A stretch of 64,000 nucleotides of DNA from Desulfosporosinus orientis DSM 765 (GTDB taxonomy: Bacteria > Bacillota > Desulfitobacteriia > Desulfitobacteriales > Desulfitobacteriaceae): NCBI RefSeq assembly GCF_000235605.1, contig NC_016584.1, positions 174,001 through 238,000 of the forward strand, given 5' to 3'. Positions 42,049 to 51,253 of this stretch are shown one piece after another (the first letter of the stretch is position 1; every line of letters begins with the position of its first letter). Position numbers and translations under genes: made by a program. The notes under the pieces are model-generated. The model searched no databases, was not told where the DNA came from, and saw only the letters and a program-made list of their open reading frames with translations.

Positions 42049-42795
42049 ATGTTCGGACAGCTTAAGCGCGATATTCAAGTTATCTTTGAACGAGATCCTG
42101 CTGCAAAAAGTATCTGGGAGGTCGTTTTATGCTACCCGGGGTTTCATGCCGTAATTTTTCACCGGCTGGCCCATTGGTTGTATCGCCGTAAATTGGTTTT
42201 ATTGCCGCGCATGATCTCTCAATTTTCTCGTTTTTTAACAGGGATAGAAATTCATCCGGGGGCGACGATTGGCCAAGGCCTATTTATTGACCATGGAACG
42301 GGTGTTGTCATTGGGGAAACCACGGAAATTGGGAACAATGTCACCCTTTATCAAGGAGTTACTCTTGGCGGGACAGGTAAAGAAAAAGGCAAAAGGCATC
42401 CGACCATTGGAAATAATGTGGTGATTGGGGCTGGGGCCAGGGTACTAGGTTCATTTAAAGTTGGAGATAATGTCAAAATAGGTGCCGGTTCAGTTGTCAA
42501 CAAGCCGGTTCCAAGTGACACAACGGTAGTAGGTGTTCCGGGGCGAATCGTTCTCCATCACGGAGTTCCCATTAAAGATCCTGATTTAAGACACGATGAT
42601 TTGCCCGATCCGGTGAACGAAATGTTGAAATGTCTGATGCAGCGTGTGGAATATCTAGAAGAAATTCTAAAAAAAGAGGAGAGTGGATACAATGTCTTTG
42701 AGATTATACAACACCATGACCCGTCAAAAAGAGGAGTTTCAGCCAAGGGAGAACGGGAAAGTAGCGATGTACGTATGCGGCCCGACGACCTATAA
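42049..42795 (+). CDS. cysE: Serine O-acetyltransferase
   Basis: 248 residues from the ATG at 42049 (aaaagggtgagg upstream). N-terminal helical part with [16 protein letters not shown], then left-handed beta-helix hexapeptide repeats with [26 protein letters not shown]-type text at about 65-90 and [19 protein letters not shown]. It makes O-acetylserine for cysteine synthesis. The usual end is near residue 215-225; here a tail continues and overlaps cysS by 104 bases in another frame. Confidence 0.96.
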   Translation: MFGQLKRDIQVIFERDPAAKSIWEVVLCYPGFHAVIFHRLAHWLYRRKLVLLPRMISQFSRFLTGIEIHPGATIGQGLFIDHGTGVVIGETTEIGNNVTLYQGVTLGGTGKEKGKRHPTIGNNVVIGAGARVLGSFKVGDNVKIGAGSVVNKPVPSDTTVVGVPGRIVLHHGVPIKDPDLRHDDLPDPVNEMLKCLMQRVEYLEEILKKEESGYNVFEIIQHHDPSKRGVSAKGERESSDVRMRPDDL

Positions 42796-44125
42796 CTATT
42801 TTCACGCAGGAAATGCCCGAATGTTTGTTGTCTTTGACATGATTAGACGATACTTTATCTACAAAGGTTATGATGTTCGCTATGTCCAGAATTTTACGGA
42901 CGTCGATGATAAGATTATTCAGCGAGGAAATGTAGAAGGAATGGACCCTCTGGCTTTAGGTCAAAAATATATTGAGGAATATTTTAAAGATGCTAAAGCT
43001 TTAAACCTTATGCCGGCAACAGTTCATCCTAAAGCTACGGAACATATCCCTGAAATGATTGAGATTATTCAGGGGCTTATTGATACTGGATTAGCCTATG
43101 AAGTAGATGGGGATGTTTATTTTGCAGTGGAACGGTTCCCCGATTATGGGAAGTTATCCGGCAGAACCATTGAAGATATGAAGGCTGGTGCCCGGGTAGA
43201 AGTAGATGAACGCAAAAAGCATCCCATGGATTTTGCACTTTGGAAAAAGGCTAAACCTGGTGAACCATTTTGGCAAAGTCCTTGGGGAGAGGGGCGTCCG
43301 GGCTGGCATATTGAGTGTTCGGCCATGTCTTTAAAATATCTGGGAGCGGGATTTGATATTCATGGCGGAGGGGAGGATCTCTCATTTCCACATCATGAAA
43401 ATGAGATTGCTCAAACAGAAGGTTACCTTAAGGGAGAAACCTTTGCCCGCTATTGGATGCACAATGCGTTTCTAACTATCAATCAAGAAAAAATGTCTAA
43501 GTCTCTGGGAAATTTCTTTACGATCCGTGAATTGTTGGAAAATAATCCTGGAGAAGTGATTAGATTTTATTTGTTGGGAACTCATTATCGAAGTCCTTTG
43601 GATTTTAACGACCAGAATTTAAGTATGGCTCAAAAAGGTTTGGAACGCCTGCAAACCAGTGTTCGTTTGGCGCAGGAAGCCTTGAACAGAAGTGGAACAC
43701 AAAAAAACGATCCAATCCACGGAGGATTGGTGGAGGCTGCTCAGGAAGCACGTAAAGCCTTTGAAAAAGCCATGGATGATGATTTTAATTCAGCACTTGC
43801 CTATGCAGCTCTCTTCGAGCTGGCGAAAACCATGAATGGGCATGTAAAAGAAAATTCCCAGTCTTCAGAAGGATTGGCTGTCGCTCAAAAGACATTAATA
43901 GAGCTTGGCGGGGTTTTAGGTTTTGATTTGCTTCATCCTGCTCAAGTTAGTGTGGAAAATGAAGAATTGTTAAGTCAAGTCATGAATGTGGTCTTACAGA
44001 TTCGCTCAAAATCCCGCCAGAAAAAAGATTGGGAAATGGCAGATTTTATCCGGGATTCCTTGAAAGAAAAAGGCATCGTAATTGAAGATACGCCACAAGG
44101 TGCAAGGTGGCAGCTTAAGAAGTAG
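42692..44125 (+). CDS. cysS: Cysteinyl-tRNA synthetase
   Basis: 477 residues from the ATG at 42692, inside the 3' end of cysE. Zinc/HIGH region [52 protein letters not shown], and KMSKS as [10 protein letters not shown]. Its start is set by the conserved [15 protein letters not shown]. Co-regulated with cysE by the T-box. Confidence 0.97.
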   Translation: MSLRLYNTMTRQKEEFQPRENGKVAMYVCGPTTYNYFHAGNARMFVVFDMIRRYFIYKGYDVRYVQNFTDVDDKIIQRGNVEGMDPLALGQKYIEEYFKDAKALNLMPATVHPKATEHIPEMIEIIQGLIDTGLAYEVDGDVYFAVERFPDYGKLSGRTIEDMKAGARVEVDERKKHPMDFALWKKAKPGEPFWQSPWGEGRPGWHIECSAMSLKYLGAGFDIHGGGEDLSFPHHENEIAQTEGYLKGETFARYWMHNAFLTINQEKMSKSLGNFFTIRELLENNPGEVIRFYLLGTHYRSPLDFNDQNLSMAQKGLERLQTSVRLAQEALNRSGTQKNDPIHGGLVEAAQEARKAFEKAMDDDFNSALAYAALFELAKTMNGHVKENSQSSEGLAVAQKTLIELGGVLGFDLLHPAQVSVENEELLSQVMNVVLQIRSKSRQKKDWEMADFIRDSLKEKGIVIEDTPQGARWQLKK

Positions 44126-44179
44126 ATACTGCTGCACTTGCAGGATAACCAGTGGTATGATTGGATGAAAGGTGACTAT

Positions 44180-44572
44180 ATGCGAAATTGGCAAGAAATG
44201 AATGCGTTAACCTTGGCATATTTAGGGGATGCTGTTTATGAACTTTGGGTTCGTACACACTTACTGGAACTTGGGCACGAAAAGGTCAAAGAACTGCACA
44301 AGCAGGCGATTAGTTATGTACGCGCCAGCACTCAAGCTAAGGTGTTACACGCCCTTTTGCCGGACCTTAACGAAATTGAACAGCAAATTGTTATGCGGGG
44401 GAGGAACTCCAAAGGCGGGCATCCCAAAAATGTTGATGTATTGACGTATCGTCATGCAACGGCGTTTGAAAGCTTAATCGGTTACTGGCATCTAAGCGGA
44501 CAGAATTCCCGCATGGGTTGGGCCTTCGACCAAGTAGACAGAATGCTTCTCCAAGAAAGACAGGCAGAATGA
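44180..44572 (+). CDS. mrnC: Mini-ribonuclease III
   Basis: 130 residues from the ATG at 44180 (gaaaggtg upstream). RNase III catalytic fold without the dsRNA-binding domain: LAYLGDAVYELWVRTHL with the catalytic acidic residues, and FESLIGYWHL. Matures 23S rRNA in Firmicutes. Adjacent to cysS in the usual order. Confidence 0.94.
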   Translation: MRNWQEMNALTLAYLGDAVYELWVRTHLLELGHEKVKELHKQAISYVRASTQAKVLHALLPDLNEIEQQIVMRGRNSKGGHPKNVDVLTYRHATAFESLIGYWHLSGQNSRMGWAFDQVDRMLLQERQAE

Positions 44573-44637
44573 GCTCTATTGGGAGTCTCAAGGATTGGTT
44601 ATTGATATAAAGAGATAGTGGAGTGAGGGGAATTCTG

Positions 44638-45315
44638 ATGAGAGTAGAACTTATTCAATACACACCAGAACCGGAAAAAGTCGTTGCTGCCGCTGCGCGT
44701 TTATGTTATTCAGCGGATTCAGTATCTGAATTATGTGAGCGCCTGGACGATGAGAAGGTAGCTGGTTTTGTGCGAAGGCTTCGAGAAATGGGTCACCTTT
44801 CTACTTTTGAACATGTTAGCTTTCAATTTTCTATAGATGGTGTATCCAGAGCTTTATCCCATCAATTAGTACGTCATCGTATTGCCAGCTATTCACAGCG
44901 TTCCCAGCGTTATGTCGAAGAGAAAGGGTTTGATTTTGTAATTCCCCCGAGTGTTAAAGGAAATCCTGCAGCGCTTAAGCAATTTGAGCAAGTGATGACT
45001 CGTCTGCAGGAGAATTATCGAGAACTTTTAAATTGTGTGCCTGCAGAAGATGCCCGATATGTTTTGCCTAATGCCTGCACAACTTCGGTTATGGCAACCT
45101 TTAACGCCCGATCCTTATTGAATTTCTTTGAGCATCGGACCTGTCAGCGAGCACAATGGGAAATCCGTTTTTTGGCTAATAGAATGCTGGAGTTGGTACG
45201 CAATGTGGCTCCTAATTTATTTAGTGAAGCCGGTCCAACCTGTATAACTCAAGGAGTCTGCCGGCAAGGAACTTATAGCTGCGGCAGATTGAAAACCCTG
45301 GAAGGAAAGAAGTGA
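44638..45315 (+). CDS. thyX: FAD-dependent thymidylate synthase
   Basis: 225 residues from the ATG at 44638 (gtgagggg upstream). ThyX motif RHRIASYSQRSQR near residue 79, with HLSTFEHVSFQF before it and EHRTCQRAQWEIR later. Converts dUMP to dTMP using FADH2. Lies between mrnC and rlmB, overlapping rlmB by 4 bases. Confidence 0.96.
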   Translation: MRVELIQYTPEPEKVVAAAARLCYSADSVSELCERLDDEKVAGFVRRLREMGHLSTFEHVSFQFSIDGVSRALSHQLVRHRIASYSQRSQRYVEEKGFDFVIPPSVKGNPAALKQFEQVMTRLQENYRELLNCVPAEDARYVLPNACTTSVMATFNARSLLNFFEHRTCQRAQWEIRFLANRMLELVRNVAPNLFSEAGPTCITQGVCRQGTYSCGRLKTLEGKK

Positions 45316-46061
45316 ACTTCTTGAACGACGAAATAGTTTATGGTAAAAATCCGGTTGTTGAACTTCTAAAGAGCGGAAAACCGGTTAATAAAGTTCTTCT
45401 AATCAAGGAAAGTTCGGGTGGGCGAAATCAAGAAATTATTTCCCTTTTACAGGAGAGAAATATTTTATACCAATTCGTCGATCGCCAGACCCTTGATCGG
45501 TTGGCAAATCGTGAGCGGCATCAAGGAATACTTGCCTATTTGGCGGCAAGAGATTACGCTGACGTTGAGGATATCCTTGCTTTCGCCGAATCGAGGCAGG
45601 AAGACCCGTTTATCCTAATGCTGGATGAAATAGAAGACCCGCACAACCTGGGTGCCTTGCTGCGGACGGTAGACGCTGTGAGCGCTCATGGGGTTATTAT
45701 TCCCAAGCGGCGAAGTGTAGCACTAACTGGGACTGTGGCCAAAACTTCAGCAGGGGCAGTGGAGCATGTAAAAGTTGCCCGAGTGAGCAATCTTGTTCAA
45801 ACACTCAAGGATTTGAAAAAAATCGGTTGTTGGGTGTCGGGAGCTGAAGCAAGCGGAAAAAATGTGTTTGAAGCAGATCTTACCGGTCCAAGGGTCATTG
45901 TCATTGGCAGTGAAGGGAAAGGGATAAGTCGTTTGCTCCGAGAAAATTGTGATGAACTGGTCAGTTTGCCTATGAAAGGGAAAGTGAGCTCTTTAAATGC
46001 CAGTGTGGCCGGATCGATAATGCTTTATGAAGTTCTCAGACAGAGGGTCAGCGCCCGTTAA
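45312..46061 (+). CDS. rlmB: 23S rRNA 2'-O-ribose methyltransferase RlmB
   Basis: 249 residues, GTG start overlapping the thyX stop. SpoU-family knot enzyme: YGKNPVVELLKSGK at the N-terminal L30e-like part, then MLDEIEDPHNLGALLRTVDA, VIGSEGKGISRL and LPMKGKVSSLNASVAGSI as the three SPOUT motifs. Methylates G2251 in E. coli numbering. Confidence 0.95.
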   Translation: MNFLNDEIVYGKNPVVELLKSGKPVNKVLLIKESSGGRNQEIISLLQERNILYQFVDRQTLDRLANRERHQGILAYLAARDYADVEDILAFAESRQEDPFILMLDEIEDPHNLGALLRTVDAVSAHGVIIPKRRSVALTGTVAKTSAGAVEHVKVARVSNLVQTLKDLKKIGCWVSGAEASGKNVFEADLTGPRVIVIGSEGKGISRLLRENCDELVSLPMKGKVSSLNASVAGSIMLYEVLRQRVSAR

Positions 46062-46085
46062 AACTAACCTGTGTTGTTAAATTAT

Positions 46086-46105
46086 TGCAGAATCCTGCAT
46101 TTTTT
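46086..46105 (+). terminator. Small terminator after rlmB
   Basis: tgcag / ctgca stem with a 4-base loop and six T. A further stem gcgggt / acccgc lies at about 46125-46142 without T-run. Confidence 0.6.
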
Positions 46106-46171
46106 CGAACTACAAGCGGGTCTTAAGGGCTCGAAACCCGCGGATAGCGACAGAACAACCAAAACTTCGCC

Positions 46172-46201
46172 TTGACGCTTTTCTTTTGAGTCGAGTATAA
46201 T
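46172..46201 (+). promoter_or_regulatory. Promoter of sigH
   Basis: TTGACG (46172-46177), 18-base spacer, TATAAT (46196-46201). Confidence 0.7.
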
Positions 46202-46272
46202 GAGGATGTTCTCGTGGACGAGGGCTAGCCGAGATTGCGTCTTCTTCGTGACGACATTTAGGGGGGATCAAC

Positions 46273-46923
46273 TTGACTCTTCAAGCCCAACCAGAACTAC
46301 CGGAGTGCGAAATCATCGACGTTATCGTGGATGAAGAGGTGGTTGAGCTTGCCAAGGAAGGCGACGCTGCAGCACTAGAGTTTCTTATTAATAAATACAA
46401 AAATTTTGTTAGAGCAAAAGCACGTTCATACTTTCTAATTGGTGCAGACCGTGAAGATATTATCCAGGAAGGAATGATTGGTCTCTATAAGGCAATTCGG
46501 GATTTTCGCGGGGACAAACTCTCCTCCTTCAGAGCGTTCGCTGAATTGTGCATAACCCGACAGATCATTACTGCGATAAAAACTGCGACTAGGCAGAAGC
46601 ACATTCCGTTAAACTCCTATGTTTCTTTGAATAAGCCTATTTATGATGAGGACTCGGATAGGACTCTTCTTGATGTTATATCAGGAACTCGAATTACGGA
46701 TCCCGAGGAGCTGATTATCAGCCGGGAGGAATTTGACGATATCGAGGAAAAGATGGGTGAAATCCTAAGTTCTCTGGAATGGAAAGTACTCATGTCGTAT
46801 TTGGAGGGTAAATCTTATCAAGAAATTGCTGTTGACTTGAGAAGGCATGTGAAGTCAATCGATAACGCGTTACAGAGGGTTAAACGAAAACTTGAGCGAT
46901 ATCTCGAACGACGTGATGGGTAA
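46273..46923 (+). CDS. sigH: RNA polymerase sporulation sigma factor SigH
   Basis: 216 residues, TTG start after ggggggatcaac. Region 2 shows FVRAKARSYFLIGADREDIIQEGMIGLYKAIRDF and SFRAFAELCITRQIITAI; region 4 shows LEWKVLMSYLEGKSYQEIAVDL and SIDNALQRVKRKL. This matches SigH (Spo0H), which directs early sporulation genes. Position between rlmB and secE/nusG is the conserved one. Confidence 0.95.
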   Translation: MTLQAQPELPECEIIDVIVDEEVVELAKEGDAAALEFLINKYKNFVRAKARSYFLIGADREDIIQEGMIGLYKAIRDFRGDKLSSFRAFAELCITRQIITAIKTATRQKHIPLNSYVSLNKPIYDEDSDRTLLDVISGTRITDPEELIISREEFDDIEEKMGEILSSLEWKVLMSYLEGKSYQEIAVDLRRHVKSIDNALQRVKRKLERYLERRDG

Positions 46924-46952
46924 TTTTACATAAGCTTTTAAAAACAAAAGGC

Positions 46953-46981
46953 TTGCATTTCTAAAAAAGAAGTGATAAACT
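46953..46981 (+). promoter_or_regulatory. Promoter of the tRNA pair
   Basis: TTGCAT (46953-46958), 17-base spacer, TAAACT (46976-46981), about 35 bases before tRNA-Thr. Confidence 0.6.
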
Positions 46982-47023
46982 ACGTAAGTGCCTCGAGGTT
47001 ATTGTGATGCACAAGAGGTTCAA

Positions 47024-47099
47024 GCCGACGTAGCTCAATTGGCAGAGCAGCTGATTTGTAATCAGCAGGTTGCGGGTTCGAGTCCCATCGTCGGCTCCA
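47024..47099 (+). tRNA. tRNA-Thr (anticodon TGT)
   Basis: 76 bases with encoded CCA. Acceptor gccgacg / cgtcggc, anticodon arm ctgat-ttTGTaa-atcag, T arm gcgggttcgagtcccat. Confidence 0.96.
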
Positions 47100-47213
47100 T
47101 AACACAATATGGTGACAAGACGGTATTGCAATACACGATCGAGCTGCATATGTGCTTCGCATGACAGGTGGACGAGTGTCGGACAATCACTTAGGACAAC
47201 TGAACAAGAATAT

Positions 47214-47288
<75 letters not shown>

Positions 47289-47296
47289 AGTTAGTG

Positions 47297-47318
47297 AGAC
47301 AGCGAAGCTGTCTTTTTT
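47297..47318 (+). terminator. Terminator of the tRNA pair
   Basis: agacagc / gctgtct with a gaa loop and six T. Confidence 0.85.
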
Positions 47319-47335
47319 GTTGCAGGAGGTTTTCC

Positions 47336-47364
47336 TTGACAGCGAAATTTTCTTGTGATAAAGT
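47336..47364 (+). promoter_or_regulatory. Promoter of rpmG-secE-nusG
   Basis: TTGACA (47336-47341), 17-base spacer, TAAAGT (47359-47364). Confidence 0.6.
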
Positions 47365-47420
47365 ACTTTGAGTAATGGAAAAAAATACAGCGTCCTACTG
47401 TTGTCCGGGAGGTGTACTGA

Positions 47421-47570
47421 ATGCGTGTTGGCATTATTTTAGCATGTACGGAGTGCAAGCATCGTAACTATGCTACAATGAAAAACAAGAAAAACAACCC
47501 AGATCGCTTGGAAGCTCAAAAGTTTTGCAAGTTCTGCAAGAGCCACACTCTGCATAAAGAAACTAAGTAA
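47421..47570 (+). CDS. rpmG: 50S ribosomal protein L33
   Basis: 49 residues; ATG with gggaggtg upstream. Zinc-type L33 with [21 protein letters not shown] and [14 protein letters not shown], four cysteines present. First gene before secE, the usual order. Confidence 0.97.
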   Translation: MRVGIILACTECKHRNYATMKNKKNNPDRLEAQKFCKFCKSHTLHKETK

Positions 47571-47653
47571 TTTTTTTTTTGCAAAGTTTAGATGTACGCC
47601 AGGAGGCGTTGTCACGGAGTCAATGACGTGGATGTCTGTAAGGATGTGAAGTG

Positions 47654-47875
47654 ATGGGCGAGTTGAAGAAACCGGCCAATACTCAGCGACAGAAAGATAA
47701 GGCGATGGAGTATTTCCGCGGGGTTTTGAGCGAACTCAAAAAAGTTCATTGGCCAAGCCGCAGGCAGTTGCTTAGCTACACTGTAGTTGTGTTTTTTGCG
47801 GTGGCGATTGTATCCATTCTGATGTGGATTGTTGATAGCGGTTTAAACGCGGCCTTGACCAAGCTGCTGCCCTAA
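47654..47875 (+). CDS. secE: Preprotein translocase subunit SecE
   Basis: 73 residues from the ATG at 47654. Single C-terminal membrane helix (about 42-65) preceded by the amphipathic ELKKVHWPSRRQLLSYT motif. Component of SecYEG. Confidence 0.95.
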   Translation: MGELKKPANTQRQKDKAMEYFRGVLSELKKVHWPSRRQLLSYTVVVFFAVAIVSILMWIVDSGLNAALTKLLP

Positions 47876-47919
47876 AACATATGAGGTTCAATGGCAGTGT
47901 CTGAGGAGGTCCCTGAGAA

Positions 47920-48447
47920 ATGGCAAAAGATTGGTTTGTGATTCATACCTATTCTGGCTATGAGAACAAAGTGAAGATGAACCTCGAAAAACGCGTTGAA
48001 TCAATGAATATGGAAGAAAAGATTTTTCGAGTGCTTGTTCCCATGGAAGATGAAGTTGAGTTCAAAAATGGAAAACAAAAGATTACCAAACGCAAAGTAT
48101 ATCCGGGTTATGTGCTTGTCGAGATGGAAATGACGGACGACTCGTGGTATGTTGTTCGCAATACTCCAGGTGTAACCGGATTCGTTGGGTCTGGAACGAA
48201 GCCTATTCCTTTGCTTGAAAGTGAAGTAGTGACAATTCTGCAACAAATGGGAATGGATGAGATTCAAACGCGGGTTGACTTTGAGATTAATCAAAGTGTC
48301 CAGGTGATTGCTGGTCCATTTAAAGATTTTGTTGGCGTGGTTCGAGAAATTCTTGCCGATAAAGGCAAATTGCGGGTTGAAGTATCCATGTTTGGGAGAG
48401 AGACACCCGTTGAACTTGAGTTCACACAGGTTCAAAAATTAGACTAA
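47920..48447 (+). CDS. nusG: Transcription termination/antitermination protein NusG
   Basis: 175 residues. N-terminal NGN domain (KDWFVIHTYSGYENKVK, RKVYPGYVLVEMEM, VRNTPGVTGFVG) and C-terminal KOW domain (VIAGPFKDFVGVVREI). Spaced as usual after secE. Confidence 0.98.
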   Translation: MAKDWFVIHTYSGYENKVKMNLEKRVESMNMEEKIFRVLVPMEDEVEFKNGKQKITKRKVYPGYVLVEMEMTDDSWYVVRNTPGVTGFVGSGTKPIPLLESEVVTILQQMGMDEIQTRVDFEINQSVQVIAGPFKDFVGVVREILADKGKLRVEVSMFGRETPVELEFTQVQKLD

Positions 48448-48482
48448 AATCAGGTTATCCTAACAAGGAGGTGTAATGACAA

Positions 48483-48911
48483 ATGGCAAAGAAAGTAATT
48501 GGGTTGGTAAAACTAGCAATTAATGCAGGAAAGGCAACACCGGCACCTCCGGTTGGTCCAGCTCTGGGTCAGCACGGGGTCAATATTATGGGTTTTTGCA
48601 AAGAGTATAATGAACGCACAAAAGATCAAGCAGGTTTAATTATCCCTGTTGAGATTACCGTCTATGAAGACCGTTCCTTTACCTTTATTACCAAGACCCC
48701 GCCAGCAGCAGTGTTGCTCAAAAAAGCAGCCAACATCAATTCCGGCTCTTCTGAACCAAATCGCAAGAAGGTTGCTTCAGTTCCTAAATCAAAAATTCGT
48801 GAAATTGCCGATACTAAGATGAAGGACTTAAATGCTGCAAGCATTGAAGCAGCAATGCGGATGATTGAAGGAACAGCTCGGAGCATGGGAATCGACGTCG
48901 TTGAAGGCTAA
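48483..48911 (+). CDS. rplK: 50S ribosomal protein L11
   Basis: 142 residues. [24 protein letters not shown] and [12 protein letters not shown] at the N-terminus, C-terminal rRNA-binding part ending [13 protein letters not shown]. Directly followed by rplA. Confidence 0.98.
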   Translation: MAKKVIGLVKLAINAGKATPAPPVGPALGQHGVNIMGFCKEYNERTKDQAGLIIPVEITVYEDRSFTFITKTPPAAVLLKKAANINSGSSEPNRKKVASVPKSKIREIADTKMKDLNAASIEAAMRMIEGTARSMGIDVVEG

Positions 48912-48961
48912 TATTTTTTGTGGGAGGGTAAAGCCCGCATAACCACAAGGAGGTTAATAGA

Positions 48962-49654
48962 ATGGCTAAAGTAGGTAAAAAGTATCAAGAGGCTGTAAAA
49001 TCTTTTGATCGTGCAGCTCTTCATGAGCCAACAGAAGCATTATCCATTGTTAAAGCGAATGCGAAAGCAAAGTTCGACGAGACTGTCGAAGTTGCTTTTA
49101 AATTAGGCATTGACACTCGGCATGCTGATCAACAAATTCGTGGAGCGGTAGTCCTTCCTAATGGGACTGGTAAAACACGGACTGTGTTGGTATTTGCCCG
49201 AGGAGAAAAGGCTAAAGAAGCTGAGCTGGCAGGAGCAGACTTTGTTGGAGCTGAAGATATGATCGCTAAAATCGAGCAGGGTTGGTTCGGTTTTGAAGTT
49301 GTTGTCGCAACTCCAGATATGATGGGGATGGTTGGTAAACTTGGTCGTGTACTTGGACCAAAAGGTCTTATGCCAAACCCTAAAACCGGAACAGTAACCC
49401 TTGATGTAACTCGTGCGATCAAGGAAATTAAGGCTGGTAAGATTGAGTACCGTGCAGACAAGGCCGGTATTATCCATGCACCTATAGGCAAAGCCTCATT
49501 CAGTGTGGAACAGTTGCTGGAAAACTATCGTGTGTTAGGGGAAGTTTTAGTTAAGGCGAAGCCTGCTGCTGCCAAAGGTCAATACATGAGGAGTGTTACA
49601 GTATCCTCCACCATGGGACCGGGCGTGCGCATCAACCCTGTTAAAGCACTCTAA
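48962..49654 (+). CDS. rplA: 50S ribosomal protein L1
   Basis: 230 residues. Contains [24 protein letters not shown]-type text at about 42-60, [24 protein letters not shown] and [10 protein letters not shown]. Aaggagg upstream. L1 can repress its own operon in many bacteria. Confidence 0.98.
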   Translation: MAKVGKKYQEAVKSFDRAALHEPTEALSIVKANAKAKFDETVEVAFKLGIDTRHADQQIRGAVVLPNGTGKTRTVLVFARGEKAKEAELAGADFVGAEDMIAKIEQGWFGFEVVVATPDMMGMVGKLGRVLGPKGLMPNPKTGTVTLDVTRAIKEIKAGKIEYRADKAGIIHAPIGKASFSVEQLLENYRVLGEVLVKAKPAAAKGQYMRSVTVSSTMGPGVRINPVKAL

Positions 49655-49699
49655 TATCGACAGCTTGACAGTGTTCTATAAATGGGATAAACTTATCAG

Positions 49700-49822
49700 G
49701 AATTTAATATTTCCGCTGTAGAAAGCAGGAGCCGTAAGGCTTAATAGCCTGCCGAGGTTGGAAGATTACGCCGAAAGATATTTATTTGGCATTCTTAACC
49801 TCTGCAAATGCGGAGGTTTTTT
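49700..49822 (+). ncRNA. L10 ribosomal leader with attenuator
   Basis: In the 203-base gap before rplJ. Structured region with gcaggagccgtaaggc and gcctgccgaggttgg, then a terminator stem aacctctgc / gcggaggtt (49797-49818) with T-run. This is the normal place and look of the L10(L12)4 autoregulatory leader. Confidence 0.8.
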
Positions 49823-49857
49823 GCTGAGTTTATCTAAATGGGAAGGAGGTACACAGA

Positions 49858-50385
49858 ATGCCTAACATCGAAGAAAAAAGTCTTGTAGTATCAGAAATCA
49901 AAGAGAAGTTTCAACAGTCTTCGGGAATAGTCTTAGCTGACTACCGTGGTTTAACTGTGGCCCAAGTAACGCAACTGCGTTCTCAATTACGCAAAGCCGG
50001 AGTTGAGTACCGGGTTTTAAAAAATACTCTCGTACGTCGTGCTGCCGATGAGTTAGGGGTTGAAGGACTTGATCCCTATCTTAAGGGTCCCACCGCTCTT
50101 GCTTTTAGCGCCGATCCTGTTGCACCGGCCAAAATCTTAACGAATTTTGCCAAGGAAAACAAACTTAAAACATTCCAAATTAAAGCAGGGGTACTGGAAG
50201 GCAAGGTGATTGGTGCAGACAATGTCAAAGCTCTCGCTGATCTGCCTTCTCGTGAAGTCTTGCTCACGATGGTTCTGCGCGGTATGCAAGCTCCTCTTGC
50301 CGGTATGGTTAATGTTCTTCAAGGACCGATCCGTAAGATGGGGTATGCCTTGGAAGAAGTACGTAAGCTTAAAGCTGCTCAATAA
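49858..50385 (+). CDS. rplJ: 50S ribosomal protein L10
   Basis: 175 residues, [23 protein letters not shown] and [10 protein letters not shown] at the N-terminus, C-terminal helix binding L7/L12 dimers. gggaaggagg upstream. Confidence 0.98.
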   Translation: MPNIEEKSLVVSEIKEKFQQSSGIVLADYRGLTVAQVTQLRSQLRKAGVEYRVLKNTLVRRAADELGVEGLDPYLKGPTALAFSADPVAPAKILTNFAKENKLKTFQIKAGVLEGKVIGADNVKALADLPSREVLLTMVLRGMQAPLAGMVNVLQGPIRKMGYALEEVRKLKAAQ

Positions 50386-50436
50386 GAATGTGCTCTATCA
50401 TTTAAATCTTTTTTAAATTTAAGGAGGAAACGAAAA

Positions 50437-50817
50437 ATGTCTAAAGTTAATGAAATTCTCGAAGCCGTAAAAGGCTTAACTGTCCTTGAGTTATCTGAAC
50501 TTGTAAAAGCTTTCGAAGAAGAGTTTGGCGTAAGTGCCGCTGCTCCTGTAGCAGTTGCAGGCGGTGCGGTTGCCGCTGCTCCTGCTGGCGATGCAGCTGA
50601 AGAAAAAACAGAGTTTGACGTTATTCTTACAAACTGTGGAGCTTCTAAAATCGGAGTTATTAAAGTAGTTCGTGAAGCAACCGGATTAGGTCTTAAAGAA
50701 GCAAAAGACCTCGTAGACAATGCTCCAAAACCGGTTAAAGAGAAAGTTTCCAAAGATGAAGCTGAAGCCTTAAAAGCTAAATTAACTGAAGCCGGAGCTA
50801 CCGTCGAAGTAAAGTAA
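50437..50817 (+). CDS. rplL: 50S ribosomal protein L7/L12
   Basis: 126 residues. N-terminal dimerisation part, Ala/Gly-rich hinge near 35-55, and C-terminal [34 protein letters not shown]. Followed by a terminator. Confidence 0.98.
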   Translation: MSKVNEILEAVKGLTVLELSELVKAFEEEFGVSAAAPVAVAGGAVAAAPAGDAAEEKTEFDVILTNCGASKIGVIKVVREATGLGLKEAKDLVDNAPKPVKEKVSKDEAEALKAKLTEAGATVEVK

Positions 50818-50830
50818 GAGTTTCTTAGTG

Positions 50831-50863
50831 AAAGGTACTCTCTTGTAGAGAGTACCTTTTTTC
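50831..50863 (+). terminator. Terminator/attenuator after rplL
   Basis: aaaggtactctc / gagagtaccttt, 5-base loop, T-run. It separates rplJL from rpoBC. Confidence 0.88.
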
Positions 50864-50990
50864 ATCCTCAGCTAGCGCTTTACAGTATGGAATTATCGAG
50901 AGAATACCTCACATTTATCCTGGATCAGAATAGAATAGCAAGGTGAGTATGAGCAGACCATAGCCAGAAAATCTTATTTAAAAAAGTTAC

Positions 50991-51019
50991 TTGACAGAGA
51001 GCTGCGGTTTTGTTATACT
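50991..51019 (+). promoter_or_regulatory. Promoter of rpoBC
   Basis: TTGACA (50991-50996), 17-base spacer, TATACT (51014-51019). The transcript would have a leader of roughly 230 bases before rpoB; the rest of 50864-51253 shows no gene. Confidence 0.8.
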
Positions 51020-51253
51020 TTATAAATGTTACTATACGTAAATGGTATTTATTACTTAATCCATCCATGCTATGGTAATATTCGTAAATGCTTTTGATAA
51101 TAAGGAGATATTATCTTTGAAATTGTCGGAATGATAGCGGAACATCATAAACAGTTAAGCGAGGTTCTTTTTAAAAGGCCTTGCTTTTGGCTGTATATGT
51201 CAATATATTATTTACCTCAATGAGAGAAAACCACACTGAGGGGTGAAACGTTA

